DNA of 64,000 nt, from assembly GCF_003473485.1 (NCBI RefSeq), contig NC_053046.1, forward strand, positions 35,169,332 through 35,233,331. Direction: 5' to 3'. Of the stretch, positions 35,871-47,882 are shown piece after piece (within the stretch, counting starts at the first letter, position 1; each line of letters starts with the position of its first letter). The notes below the pieces were generated by a model. The model was not told the DNA's origin. It did not search any database and worked only from the letters and a program-made list of their open reading frames with translations. The stretch comes from Medicago truncatula. Taxonomy: Eukaryota > Streptophyta > Magnoliopsida > Fabales > Fabaceae. The translations under genes and the position numbers were made by a program.

Positions 35871-38334
35871 GTTTTTCTTTTTAGTAATTAGAAGTGGCAT
35901 TTCTTCTTGTTTACACAGTTGTGTTTGATTTAATTGATGGATGAAATGCCAGGTATGTTGTAGAGACGGTGTGAGTTCCAATAACTTATATATGTACTCT
36001 TCTTATTAATTAAATCCTTTGTTTAAATTATGCAGTTTATCACTTTTCAAGCTCAAACTAACTAGTAGTAACTGTGATGACCTTCTCGTCTCTTTAGAAT
36101 TTGTGACACAGCGCTTAAAAGTTAACTTATATATTCAATTGAAGTTTTGGTAGATGGAACCAATCTTATGATGGTCTTGTTATGAAAGAAAATGTTATCT
36201 GTTTTTATCAATAATCTTAAAATGATAATAGTGTTTGATCATGTTTGGTAAACAATCTTAAATTGAAAGGTTGGAAAGAGAGAAATCTTTCTTTCTCTTT
36301 TAGGATTAGGGGAGTGCTAATCAGGGGTGTCAATGCCAACTTATGTGATGAGTTATTTCAGAATTCTTCTTAGCATTTGTGACAGAATTGAGAGAGTGAT
36401 TTGTAGGTTTTGGTGGGGAGGGAGGGAATGAAGAGAACAGGAAAATCCATTGCTGTTTCATGGATGTTGTTTTAGAATCTGATAGTGAATCAATCAATCA
36501 TTAGGTGTCTAAAAGTGGAAAAACCTATACCTAATTTGTATGCAGGAAATGTCTTGTTAGGGATTCAGGAATGTGAAAGGATGTTTAGAAGCATAAGAAA
36601 GATAAGCATACATTTTTCATCCATTTCTGCTCATCAAAAGTAACAAAGTTTATGGTAGGTGTAATGGTGTATATAACCTTGTTACAACTTAGAATAGAAA
36701 AGTAGTCAGTTCATCGTGAAAGTTGAGGGTTTTCCAACAATTAGTTGTTCACGTCAAGCAGATCCCTTGAGGTAACTTCTGGGATTAAGTTAAATGTACC
36801 ATGTACTCCAATAAGGTATCACAACCTATTCTTGATCTAATATTGAGTCACGCGTATATGTCAATGCTCCATATTTTAAATGTAAGGCGTGATGGAGTGG
36901 TGTTGTTGAGACAATGTGACCGAACTAGCTTCTGTAATTAAGTTAAGCATAGTCCAAAGGAGATTAAACAAAATCAAATCATCCACTCAAAGAACCATGT
37001 TTATTTCATCAATGATTTGCTTAGTGACATTATACTTTCATGTTCATGAGGTGAATAAATATGGTTTGATTTTTTAATCGAAATCCAAAACGAACCAAAT
37101 AGCAAACTTGTTTATTCCACATGATTCTAATCATTGCACAATTGTTTTAGTATATGTGGTCACAAATTATTACCGGAAGCTCCAAATTTCTCATTCAGCA
37201 AATCATCACCACGTTAAACTCAACTTTTGAATATTGAATAGGTATATACCTATACTTCACTCTCAATCCTTTGAACATCCTATAGAATTTCATTTTCCCA
37301 GTAAGGAACCCAGTGAGTGAAACGTGACTATAAAGTCACTCACATCAGATTCACCAGTATCATCTTCCCCCTCACCTACTTCATATGGATCCAAGTCACA
37401 CTTGTTTTTTCAATTGTTAATGATGTCACGGGCAATATAAACATCCTGGGACATAATTATAAGATATACAAATAAAGAGAAAATTGATACAGCCTGGATA
37501 TAGAGATGAACTTATTTTACTCAATTCTGAGATTCCAACCAAGAAAATAATGAAATAAAACAATATTGAAGTTCAATAAGAAAAAAGTCACACTTTATTA
37601 TAGTTCATAAGGTAAAATTCCATAACTATGATCATACTGAAATTTTATTCATTAAAGTGAATAAATAACCCAAATTAAAAAAACTAGATTTTACTTTTTG
37701 CACTGATTCAAACGATTTGAACCCTTACAGAGAATAACAGTAAGGAACCTGTTGGACAATCTAGGATTCTTTTTCAAAGATAAATAGAACATAAAAAAAA
37801 AAAAAAAAAAACATTACTAAAAGTTCCTCTCCAAAAAATTGACGCAAAATTTGATTTCTACGTTCAGATTTTGTTAATTTTATCTTAAACTTTTGCCGTT
37901 TTAAAAAATTCATATTTAATTTGTTTTATGGTAAAAAATTCTAAATTTTAGTTAATGAACCTTTCTTAGTATTCTAAACTTGTCTCAAAAAAATAGTACA
38001 AAAATTTAAGAGTTTAAGGATAATTAAACAAACTTTGTTGTAATAGGGACTAAAATTAAAAGTAATTTTTTTTTGTAGGGACTTAAAACCATATTAAAAT
38101 TAAGCAAGGACTAAACTTAGAAGTTCCCAATTTTATAGGGACCAAAAACATATTTAACCCTATTTTATATTTTAGGTATGTGGTTCAATTTTGTTTGGAG
38201 AGAATGGAAGGAAAAACGAGATGAGCAAAATTGCCTCTAAGCCAAATTTAGGTGCCCTCTAAAGTATTTATGTAAAATTTGAACTTAAAAGTTATATTAT
38301 TTAATATGACCTTAAATATTTGCAATGTAAAAAT
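35871..38334. other. Intergenic, no gene seen
   Basis: Contains poly-A at about 37794-37811 and repeat words of the GGGACTAAAA/ATTTAACCC family at about 37850-38160. The remainder has no recognised structure. Confidence 0.5.
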
Positions 38335-38346
38335 GTATTTTCACAC

Positions 38347-38482
38347 CGTCTCGTGAACATAGTTCAGTTGGTAGGACAATGCATTATTATATATAGGGGT
38401 CGGAGTTCGAACCCCGGACATCTCATTTATTCACCTTATATAAGGTGAATTCTAGTCACTAGACTACCTGACAAAAAAAAAA
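38347..38482 (+). mobile_element. tRNA-derived SINE, long form, with 12-bp target duplication
   Basis: Starts CGTCTCGTGAACATAGTTCA, has B box GAGTTCGAACCCC and ends CTAGACTACCTGAC plus A residues. GTATTTTCACAC at 38335-38346 and GTAATTTCACAC at 38483-38494 are a target duplication with one mismatch. An older, degenerate SINE copy follows directly at about 38487-38612. Confidence 0.88.
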
Positions 38483-38486
38483 GTAA

Positions 38487-38612
38487 TTTCACACTCAATT
38501 GACAGAGACACTATAATATAAGGTGATCGGGGCCTGAACTTCAAATTTGTCACTTATTCATCTTAAAAGATGAATTTAAAGTCACTAAATTACTAAATAA
38601 AAAAAAATTCAT
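38487..38612 (+). mobile_element. Degenerate SINE copy adjacent to the above
   Basis: Words such as CACTCAATTGACAGAGACAC, GGGGCCTGAACTTC and AGTCACTAAATTACTAAATA plus a poly-A end resemble the long SINE form with many substitutions. Confidence 0.5.
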
Positions 38613-39935
38613 TTCCCTTTCCTTGGTTAAAATTTATCCGCTCCTTATTTATTTTTTTTTAATTAAAACACTCTAAACACAATGTAATTTCAAGAGCACC
38701 TTCGTATATGAAATTTATATTAGGGCCTCCTAACTTAGTAGCCTAGAATTATAAATGTATTAATATTTTTTATTTTTTTGGTGAACTATAAATGTATTAA
38801 TATTACTTTCGAGAAATAAATTAAAATACAAAAGCAAAAGTATTGTGCATAGATATTAAACACAAATAAATGAGTGTAGTTTCTTTTCCGTTATAACAAT
38901 ATGTCAGCATCAAGCAATTTTTATATTCATGGATCATGGTATGAAACTCATGGTCAGTTAAACATTCAATTGGTGTTTGACTGCTTTGATAGGGAGTTTT
39001 GAATCATTAGTTCACAAATTAATGTTTTATTATGAGTTTATTTTAATTTGTATGCGCTAAATAAAGTGATTAAGCTCAATTCATTAGTAAGATTTAGATT
39101 AAGAAAAATTGATATCTAAGATTTAGAATTGATATTGAGTTTAACGTGCGCCTCTTCAAATTTAAATGGGAATATTGATTAGTTTCATTGTAGGAATGTA
39201 TCCTATTTCGCAAGACTGAATTTATGTTGATATCTTTGGTTTAATTTTGGGTATGAACTTTGAATTTCTAAAATTCATTTTCTTTAAAAATTGTAAGCAA
39301 TAATCAAATGGAATCTCGTATACAAATCTCGAATGATGAAATGTAAATCATCTCAAAGTTAGTTTTAATTTTTAAAATCACCATTAATATTATTTTTGTA
39401 AAATGAGCTATGATCTCAGATTCAAAAATTAGTTCATAGTAAGATGAAACTAAGTTCTCGTCTTTAACTGACATAACTCCCTCGAGTTTTAACGTCGTTG
39501 CATGCCCAAAATTGAATTCGAAATTAGAATTTTGATTATGGTAGAAGAAACTTGTACCATCTCATCTAAGCATTCAAGTGCTTTTGAGTTTCTCATCTTC
39601 AATCTAACTATCCTATACTTAGATCTCACTTTCAAAAACTAAAGCCTTAAGATAAGGATATTCTAACCACAAATATATACATCCAAAAGTCTCAAGAATT
39701 TTATTAATAGTGAAACTCAAACCATTTCAATAATATTTTTGATTTATAAATGACCACTTTATATTACGGTATAGACTATAGTCTATAGATAATGAAGCTG
39801 TATATTTTAATGTAAATACCGTATACAAAATAAGAACCTTTCTCAACCAACAACTGCTCCTCTATTTGTGTCTCCTTTCTTATAACTGTTGCTTAAAGCC
39901 TCTTCCAAACAACCTCTCTCTCTACAATTCCACAA
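38613..39935. other. Intergenic, upstream of ARM gene
   Basis: No gene seen. The last ~100 bases (CTCCTCTATTTGTGTCTCC, CCTCTCTCTCTACAATTCC) look like a pyrimidine-rich 5' leader of the armadillo gene. Confidence 0.5.
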
Positions 39936-42926
39936 ATGGAAACATCAGAGAATTCTCCTCCAACGTTGGAGGACCAAAATACATCGGTGTCCGTACGGAG
40001 AGCCTTGGAGCTACTCCATCTGGACAACCAGGACATGAAAATTCAGGCTGCCAAGGACATCCGCCATCTCACCAAAACATCCCACCGTTGCCGCCGTCAG
40101 CTCCAACAAGCTATCACCCCACTTGTTTCCATGCTCCGAGTCGACTTGCCGGAATCCCATGAACCTGCTCTTTTGGCCTTGCTTAACCTCGCTGTTCAAG
40201 ATGAAAAGTATGTATATATACTTGAACTTGTTTCTTGTTTTTTCATCATTTTCTTGTTTTTTCATCATTTTCTTTTTTGTTATTCAATTTTAAATGGATT
40301 TTTGAAATATATTATTTAGAGGAGGAAACAAATTACACACGAGAACGAGAAAAGTTACACCAACGGTTAAGAATTTTGTGTTTGTCTTTATTTGTTTTGA
40401 GAATCTTATGTCCATAACATAAGGAAGATGATTCATGTTTTATTTTATATTTTTAATTAAAGTAACATTAATATTTCTTCTACAATCATTCCAAAGGATT
40501 TAAATTTTGTATGCTAAGTTACGACACTAAGTTCTTATTATTGATCTAAGACAATAATTGTTTCTAAAATGATACTTTATCAACATTAATCTAGTTCCTA
40601 GTTGAATTTTGGATTACTACGACCCTTATAAAAAATCGGAGTTAAAAGACAAAATAAATATAAGATTCTCAATTTTCTCCCCAATTGAGATGCTAGAACA
40701 TTTTTTGTTGTTTTGATGGTATATAAGATGTATCAAAGCCTTAAACAATTTATGATTTCCTTATATATTCCTTACATTAGTGTCTCCTACGGTTTAGCAG
40801 CAATTCATGAATGTCATACAGTTTATCAATTTAATAATTGGATGAATGCATACAGTTTATCAATTAATAATTGGAAGTTTAGACAGTTGAAGCTCATCAA
40901 TTGGATGGTTGTTTTTATTAGGTTCAAACTATGAGTTTGACTTATTATATTTTTCTTAGCCAATGAGATTATTTTAATTCCATGACTTTGCTGCAACTAT
41001 ACAGTATTATCGCTCTTATATGTAGTACCAAAATCCTGTTGACTAGAAGCTGGACCCTGCACAATTATGGAATCCAACCTAGATAAGGGAAACTGCCAAA
41101 TTACAGATATGAATGCATATTACTAATCAATAGACAAATTTTTCTTTTAAAATGGACAAGTTATATATTGTTTTGTATTTTACAAAGGAAATGTTAAAAA
41201 TAAATTTATTTTCTATTAATAAAATAAACCATCCATTTTATAGGCTTAATTTTAGAAGATGGTTCTTGACTTGAGGCCCATAACATTCAATTCAGTGTGT
41301 AAGGTGTTCAACTACCAAATGACTTTTTTTCCAAATTTTTGTACTCCTCTCATTAAGACTATGCTTGTGAATTGTGATATGGTAGGTTTAAAATAAAGAT
41401 GGAATGGAAGCAAAAATGAAGATTAAATTGTTTTGGTTTGCTAATTGTTACTTGGTTGTAAATCAAGAAACCCCACTTTCAAATTTTTACATTATTATTG
41501 TACCAATGATTCTCAATTTGAAATCTTGACCTCTATGTTTTCCATGCAGTCAAATAAGCTTTGTTTGGTTCATGCTTCCTTTTATACCAAATGCTTTTGA
41601 TAAAAGAAAAGTAACCAACCATACTTATATAAATGTTCTATTTCTATACTCAAATTTCCTTTCTCTTTTACTTTTGGTCCCTAGGAGAAAAAGTTTCAGA
41701 GGCTTAATAGTTATCTAGCAGTGGATAGGTTGTTGGTTTGATAAATTAGTTATAATAAATCATGGAAAATTATGCATATTCAATCTTAAAAACAAAAAAA
41801 AATAGATTATATATTCTCTAATCATTGGATCTGAATTCACACTGCATTAGTTAATCTCGGCTACTAATTTAGATCGGTCGGCACATATTGCAACTTCATC
41901 AAATCGTCTTTAAATAATCTACATCATTGATTTGAGACTAGACGGTTAAGAAGAATTACTGCATCACACATTTAATGTGTGTAAATCAGAAATGTGTGTA
42001 GATCGGTCGGTACATATTTTATACATTACATAGTTATTAAAAGTTCAATAATTTGAACATTTTTTTATAGGAACAAAATCAACATTGTGGAAGCTGGTGC
42101 ATTAGAACCAATAGTTAATTTTCTCAAGTCACAAAATCAAAATCTACAAGAGTATGCAACTGCATCATTGCTCACTCTATCTGCATCAACAACCAACAAA
42201 CCAATCATCACTTCTTATGAAACAATTCCTCTTCTTGTTAACATTCTTAGAAATGGAAGCCAACAAGCTAAATCTGATGCTGTAATGGCTCTATCCAATT
42301 TATCAACACACCATGATAACCTCAACACTATACTAGAATCAAATCCAATTCCTTTTATAATTAACATTCTCAAAACATGTAAAAAGTCCTCAAAAACAGC
42401 TGAAAAATGCTGCAGTTTGATAGAGTCGTTGGTCGATTATGAAGAAGGAATAGTTTCATTAACATCGGAAGAAGGCGGTGTTCTTGCAGTAGTTGAAGTT
42501 CTTGAAAATGGAAATCCACAAAGTAAAGAACATGCTGTTGGAACATTGTTGAGAATGTGTCAAAGTGATAGGTGTAAATATAGGGAACCAATTTTAAGCG
42601 AAGGTGTAATTCCAGGACTTCTTGAACTAACTGTTCAAGGAACAACAAAGTCTAAGGCAAAATCATGTACACTTTTGCAGCTACTAAGAGATTCTGATGT
42701 TGAAACAAGATGTGAAATTGAAGGTGAGACTCTTGAGAACATAGTGTATGATATTATATCTCAGATTGATGGTGATGAACAATTTGGTAAAGCAAAGAAA
42801 ATGTTAGATGAAATGGTTCAAGTTAGTATGGAACAAAGTTTGAGACATTTACAACAAAGGGCTCTAGTTTCTACCACAAGTGATGTGTCTATTACTAGTT
42901 GTGCTTCTGAAGTTTCTTCCAAATGA
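39936..42926 (+). CDS. Armadillo-repeat protein, PUB-ARM-like without U-box
   Basis: Two exons, 39936-40207 and 42071-42926, are joined by a 1.86-kb intron (AA|GTATGT ... TTTTTATAG|G) that restores Lys and gives 375 aa. Armadillo repeats are recognisable from about residue 20: RALELLHLDNQDMKIQAAKD, ITPLVSMLRVDLPESHEPAL, ALLNLAVQDEKNKINIVEAG, LEPIVNFLKSQNQNLQEYAT, IPLLVNILRNGSQQAKSDAV, and further degenerate units to about residue 310. The C-terminus is Ser-rich. The repeats closely follow those of plant U-box E3 ligases, but the protein starts directly before the repeats, so it lacks the E2-binding U-box. Such proteins are cytosolic or nuclear scaffolds; partners are unknown. The ATG at 39936 is the first in frame after the leader. 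Confidence 0.88.
40208..42070 (+). other. Long intron of ARM gene
   Basis: 1.86 kb, AT-rich. It contains a short direct repeat (CATACAGTTTATCAATT twice at about 40815-40865) and, at about 41815-41960, a copy of the dispersed repeat also seen at 10.3 and 14.6 kb. No internal gene. Confidence 0.7.
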
Positions 42927-43819
42927 TGATAGCATGGTATTGAATTGTGGTCGTGGTTACGGGTACGTTGTGAACATTTATATTGCATGAAAATGCAGCC
43001 AATGCGATCGAAATTGCGGTTGTAATTCAGTTGCGAAGACCTCAAAATCATCTATATTGCATTTACGGCCCGCGATTTAATATTATAGAAGATAATACAT
43101 AGTTAAAAATGCTAGTCCAGGCCATGTATAGGTATCAAGTGACTGGTAGTGGTAACTGTTAATAAATTGAAGCTATAAGAAACTGATGTACATAATGATA
43201 TGCAAGTGAGTAGTAAAGGGTTTTATTATTATTTTGTCCCCTCATTTTTACAATTGCATAAACATATGAGCTTCGAGATCTAAGATATATTTTAATAAAA
43301 TGGTACTCTTATATAAGTTTAATAAAAAAGTTGCTTAGAGATGGTATCTCTAAGTTATAGCTTGTGATTGTGATATGATTGTATGCATACCAAAATTTTC
43401 TTTGCAAGCAGCATAAAATTTCTTTGCTGAAGGTGTGTTCTCAACACAATTACTATGAAGATTGAAGACTAATGTATCCCTTCATTCCCTATAAAAAAAT
43501 GAATGCACCCTGCATTTGTGTAAGGACTCTAGATCATATGTATGTAGTGTCTTGGATTTTCTCCAATTTTGCATTAGCCATTTTCGATCCCTTCGTCATT
43601 TTCAAATTTGAAATCACTCCTTTCTCATTGCGAGTTTCATTTGTGCCTTCATCGAATCTTGCTAAGTAATCATCTTCACCTACAAAAGAAACCTTAGGGG
43701 TACATTTAGAATGTTTGTGGGGTATTGGGCCTAAATAATCGAACCAAGATGGCCAATTTTTAGTTTGACCCATTGATCCACAACAGCATTTTCCTGCCCC
43801 AAGCTATATGAACTGCTAG
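42927..43819. other. 3' flank of ARM gene, intergenic
   Basis: No gene or complete repeat recognised. Some sequence is probably the 3' untranslated region. Confidence 0.5.
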
Positions 43820-45515
43820 GAATTCTGCTCATTACCTAAATGGATTCGCTCATTCCCAAAGTAAATGACTGAAATGCCCCTACACATGTTAACATGCACT
43901 AGTGGGAATTACAACGTAACTTAAGATACGTTGCGTAGGTTAACATGCGCTAGTGATATTTGTAGAATAACTTAGCGTAAGTTAACATGCGCTAATGTAA
44001 TGTGTAACGTGAGTTAACTAACGTTCATAGCAGACAACAGAAACTGCAATAAATGCAGTGCAATAACAGAACTGAAACTTGAAAGGTGTAGAATGACCCA
44101 TAATCACGCCACACTCATAACTTAACCGAATTACGCCAGTTTAACAAGATTATCGGATAATACGACATAATCGATCCAAATTACTCAAAAACATCGTTCT
44201 TCTCACAATCACGTAATCACACATAAACGATCCAAATTTCACAAATTCGCCGGTAATGACCGGTAATAATTTAAACACACTTAATGACACGTAAACGATC
44301 CAAAATAAATCATTTCATATATTTATATAATATTAGTTACATATTGACAATAAATATCAAAATTACACAACCAGCCACCAAGAAGGTTACACAACCGGCC
44401 TGATAAATTTGACGCCAAGTCATGGTTATGAACTCCACAAAGCATTGCAATCCACCATTCTTGTGTTTTTTTTTCAAAGAAGCATTTCAACCTAAACGGA
44501 CAATTACACTTCCTTGAGCTCGTGCCTTCAAGCTTCGGCTTCTTCCTCGTCTTAGGTGGCTTGTATTCACCACTCCTCTCACATTGCATCGTCATGTATG
44601 GCACTATTGTACTAGATTTATCTGTAGAAATAGTAAATCCAGCCCTAGCCGCTTGTTGACGAATCCAACCAAGTAATTCTTCTCGATCTTTCCATCTTTC
44701 ATTTGTTGTAAAAAATGACCCGGTGTTTACTTGAATAATACGAACACCGGTAGGTACCGGTTTAGGCTTCTCTTCAAAGTTACCGGTAGGTACCGGTTTT
44801 GCTTGGTTGTGAACTATGTGAGCTTCAACTTGAAAAGGAATTTTCACTTTAAACTTCACATCATTGGTTGGTTTTCCTTCGCCGGAACCTACGCCTACGC
44901 CGGAAGCTTTATTTTTGCCCGGTTTCGCCTCAACGCCATCCTCCGCCATATTTTCAACCATGCCACTCAATATCTACTCAATAAAAAAAACAAAGAAAAA
45001 AATAAATAAATGACTTGTGCGGCAAGCAAAGCAAATAAAAAAAGTGGCGCAAAATTTCAAATTCTAGGCTACTGTCAGTAGCGTGAGTTAACTCACGCTA
45101 GTCCTATCTACCTACGCAACTTAAGTCACGTTTCCCTTACAACTAGCGTGAGTTAACTCACGCTGAGCCCTACGCCTACTGAAATGAAAAACGAAACTAC
45201 CAGCAAAAATGAAAAAGTTTTGACGATACATTACATGTTCTTTGATGCTTGATGAGCGTAGAAACTTGTTTCCTGACGATTTGCAATGATTTGAAATGAA
45301 GATTTTTACCCAAAATTTTGCACTTTTGGAATTTTTGGAGGTGGAGTGAAAGAAAAAATGGAACTTTGTGGTTTTGAACAAAAATAGTATTTAACGCATG
45401 CAAGTTAACATGCGCTACGTGACTTAAGTCACGTAGCGCATGTTTACTTGCGTAGGGGTATTTCGGTCATTTACTTTGAAAATGAGCGGAACCATTTGAG
45501 TAATGAGCAGAATTC
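43820..45515. mobile_element. Mutator-like element, ~1.7 kb, FAR1-type ORF only
   Basis: The left end GAATTCTGCTCATTACC and right end GTAATGAGCAGAATTC are inverted repeats that continue inward for about 65 bases (through AAAGTAAATGACTGAAAT and ATTTCGGTCATTTACTTT). Flanks AACTGCTAG (43811-43819) and AAGTGCTAC (45516-45524) agree at 7 of 9 positions, the 9-bp target duplication expected of Mutator-like elements. The subterminal regions hold repeated palindromes such as GCGTGAGTTAACTCACGCT at about 45080 and 45145. The only gene inside is the FAR1-like ORF at 44323-44970 on the minus strand. There is no DDE transposase, so the element is non-autonomous. Confidence 0.88.
44323..44970 (-). CDS. 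FAR1/FRS-type zinc-finger domain protein carried by MULE
   Basis: 215 aa from the ATG at 44970 (a second Met is nine bases on). Residues 1-60 are Gly/Lys-rich, with GVGVGSGEGKPTNDVKFKVK. From about residue 95 comes RWKDREELLGWIRQQAARAG, then CERSGEYKPPKTRKKPKLEG, SSRKCNCPFRLKCFF and EWWIAMLCGVHNHDL. That is the C-x-C-x-H-x-H (WRKY-GCM1-like) FAR1 DNA-binding domain. FAR1/FHY3 proteins and MULE transposases share it; they normally continue with a transposase core and SWIM finger, which are absent. The last 25 residues look non-conserved. Its architecture is like the short FRS-related factors of plants. It sits inside an inverted-repeat element, so it may be a transposon accessory ORF and not a host gene. 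Expression is unknown. Confidence 0.7.
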   Translation of the reverse strand: MSGMVENMAEDGVEAKPGKNKASGVGVGSGEGKPTNDVKFKVKIPFQVEAHIVHNQAKPVPTGNFEEKPKPVPTGVRIIQVNTGSFFTTNERWKDREELLGWIRQQAARAGFTISTDKSSTIVPYMTMQCERSGEYKPPKTRKKPKLEGTSSRKCNCPFRLKCFFEKKTQEWWIAMLCGVHNHDLASNLSGRLCNLLGGWLCNFDIYCQYVTNII

Positions 45516-45994
45516 AAGTGCTACTAGTAACAGTAACTGTAATCGTTTGCTTTGTTGGAAGTAAATGTAACATTCCATAAGCTAATTGCAGTATAAGTAC
45601 TTACATTACAATTCATTAACAACACATCACTGGATTTTAGATGCATGTGCAAAATGTGCAAAAAAAAAATTACACGTATATAAATTAAACTTTTTCATCC
45701 CTTAAAAATCTGAGATTTTTTCTAGTTTTTTTTTTTATTTTTTTATTGAGGGAAGATTTTTCTAGTTATGACGTGGTGATATTGGTTATGATGTGGAAGA
45801 GATTTCTCTAGTTAACTTGACTTAATCAATATATCCGTTATTTTATGCATATCCAAAAAAAAAAAAAAAAAAAACTTAGTAGTTATTTAAAAACTGGTCC
45901 TAAGCCAAAATCTACCACGCTACATTTCATAACTTCCCAATATTATAACTCGCCAACTTCTCGGAACTGCTACTCACTTGAGAAATTATCATCA
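45516..45994. other. Upstream region of NIP aquaporin
   Basis: Holds an AT-rich stretch, a poly-A run at 45855-45874 and the probable leader of the aquaporin gene. No firm TATA box; CAATATATCC at about 45828 is a weak candidate. Confidence 0.4.
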
Positions 45995-47882
45995 ATGGCC
46001 AACAAACGTGAAGACATTCATGATCATGACGATGAACTTTCAAGTGTTGAAGAAGGAAACCCTAACGTCATGCAACTTTGTTGTTCATCAAACAATGCTA
46101 TCACCTTGATACAAAAGGTAAGTGTGACTTAATTGGTCACTTGTCTCATAAATTAATATCAATTAATTTTTTAATCAAGAATGTGGAGACATGCTATAAT
46201 TCAAGGCGTTGATCACTTACGAAGAGAATTACATTTACTTCACCCTAAGTATATGTTTTCGTGGTGGAAACTTTCTTAGACATCAAAACTTAACAGCAAC
46301 ACCGTATTTTGATGTCATTTCATATAATTTTCCTTTTTTTTTTATTTTTATTTTTTTTACTTTCCTCAGAATCGAACCAACATTGAAAACTAGTGTATTT
46401 TTTACTGTTTGGGTATACGATGTTGGATTCTTTGTGTTCAAATATCGTGTTCATTTGACGAAGAGGTTTAAATGGTTTTTAGAGATAATGATTTTGAAGG
46501 TCTAAGTCTAGCTTCTTAAATCTATGTTTGATATATGCTAGAATTGCGGTGATCCACGGTGATTTTGCATAAACTATAAAGTGTAGCTTTTAAAAAGTCA
46601 CGTGTATCACTGTGATTCTAACATACCCACAGTAAAACCAAATATACATTAAATCTTTCATCCAATCGTAACCAAAGAGCAAGTGAAAGTTCGTGCCTAC
46701 AACATGTTGGATACATAATACAAACCATGTCATTTTCCACAACATTAAACGTTTAGAATTATAATACACATGAATTCGGACACAAAATAAATTTATGAGT
46801 AAAATAAAATAAGACACATGTGTATTGATTAATTTATTTTCTCTTGATTGTCACTAGGTGATTGCAGAAATCATTGGGACATATTTTGTGGTGTTTGCTG
46901 GATGTGGGTCTGTAGCAGTGGACAAGATCTATGGGTCTGTCACATTTCCAGGGGTATGTATCACTTGGGGGCTTATTGTAATGGTCATGTCTTACTCTGT
47001 TGGTCATATCTCTGGAGGACATTTCAACCCTGCTGTTACCATCACATGGACCATCTTTCGTAGGACCTCACTTAAAGAGGTACTTATTTACATTTTTGTG
47101 ATTAATAACTTTATAAAAAAAATTTAGTTTCATAAGTGACTAATGCTTTAATGAATATTTCATTCATTTGTGTTCTATATGAATCATTCTAACTACCATA
47201 TGTTTTCTTGTGCATGTAGGCTCCACTATACATTTTTGCTCAGTTGGTAGGATCAACGCTTGCGAGTGGAACATTATCACTAATGTTCGATGTCACGTCC
47301 AAAACTTATTTTGGAACCGTACCAGTTGGATCAAATGGCCAGTCTTTAGTTGTAGAAATCATCATCAGTTTTCTCTTAATGTTTGTCATTTCAGCGGTTT
47401 CAACCGACGAAAGAGCGGTATGCACTCGTAAATATCTACACATTAAGGGATATACGCTTGTCGGTGCAAAACAATTTTATACTAACATCCAATGATGATT
47501 ACATTTTATTTCGCAGGTGAATGATTTCGCAGGTGTTGCAGTTGGAATGACTATAATGTTGAATGTCTTCATTGCTGGGTAATTAATTATTGGTTAAATA
47601 CTAATTTTTTGCATGACAAATTAAAACTGTCCATGAGAGTGACATATAAATAAATAAAACTGAATTTAAATTTGTTGCAGGCCTGTATCAGGAGGATCTA
47701 TGAACCCAGCAAGAAGTATTGGTCCTGCACTTATAGTACATGTTTACAAAGGACTATGGATATATGTGGTTGGTCCAATTGTTGGAGCTATAGCTGGAGC
47801 AATTGCATATAACTTTCTTAGATCCATAAAGTCACCTTCAGAGTTAGCAGATGAACAATTCAGGAACATTGTTGTAGGTTGA
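45995..47882 (+). CDS. Nodulin-26-like intrinsic protein (NIP aquaporin, subgroup I-like)
   Basis: Five exons: 45995-46117, 46858-47079, 47220-47417, 47517-47578 and 47681-47882. All have GT-AG junctions and the frame is kept, giving 268 aa, the normal length. The N-terminus is acidic and cytosolic. Both pore motifs are intact: SGGHFNPAVT and SGGSMNPARS. Six membrane helices can be followed: VIAEIIGTYFVVFAGCG, ITWGLIVMVMSYSVGH, APLYIFAQLVGSTLASG, LVVEIIISFLLMFVISAVST, FAGVAVGMTIMLNVFIAG and GLWIYVVGPIVGAIAGAIAY. Trp in helix 2 and Arg after the second NPA fit the NIP-I selectivity filter. The residue before SMNPARS is Gly, where nodulin-26 types usually have Ala. NIP-I proteins pass water, glycerol and small uncharged metalloids. 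The C-terminus is short and lacks an obvious nodulin-26-type phosphorylation tail. Transcription converges on the proline-rich gene. Confidence 0.93.

Noticed and set aside
42370..42648. 92-codon minus-strand ORF inside ARM exon 2
   Set aside because: Shadow of the armadillo coding frame.
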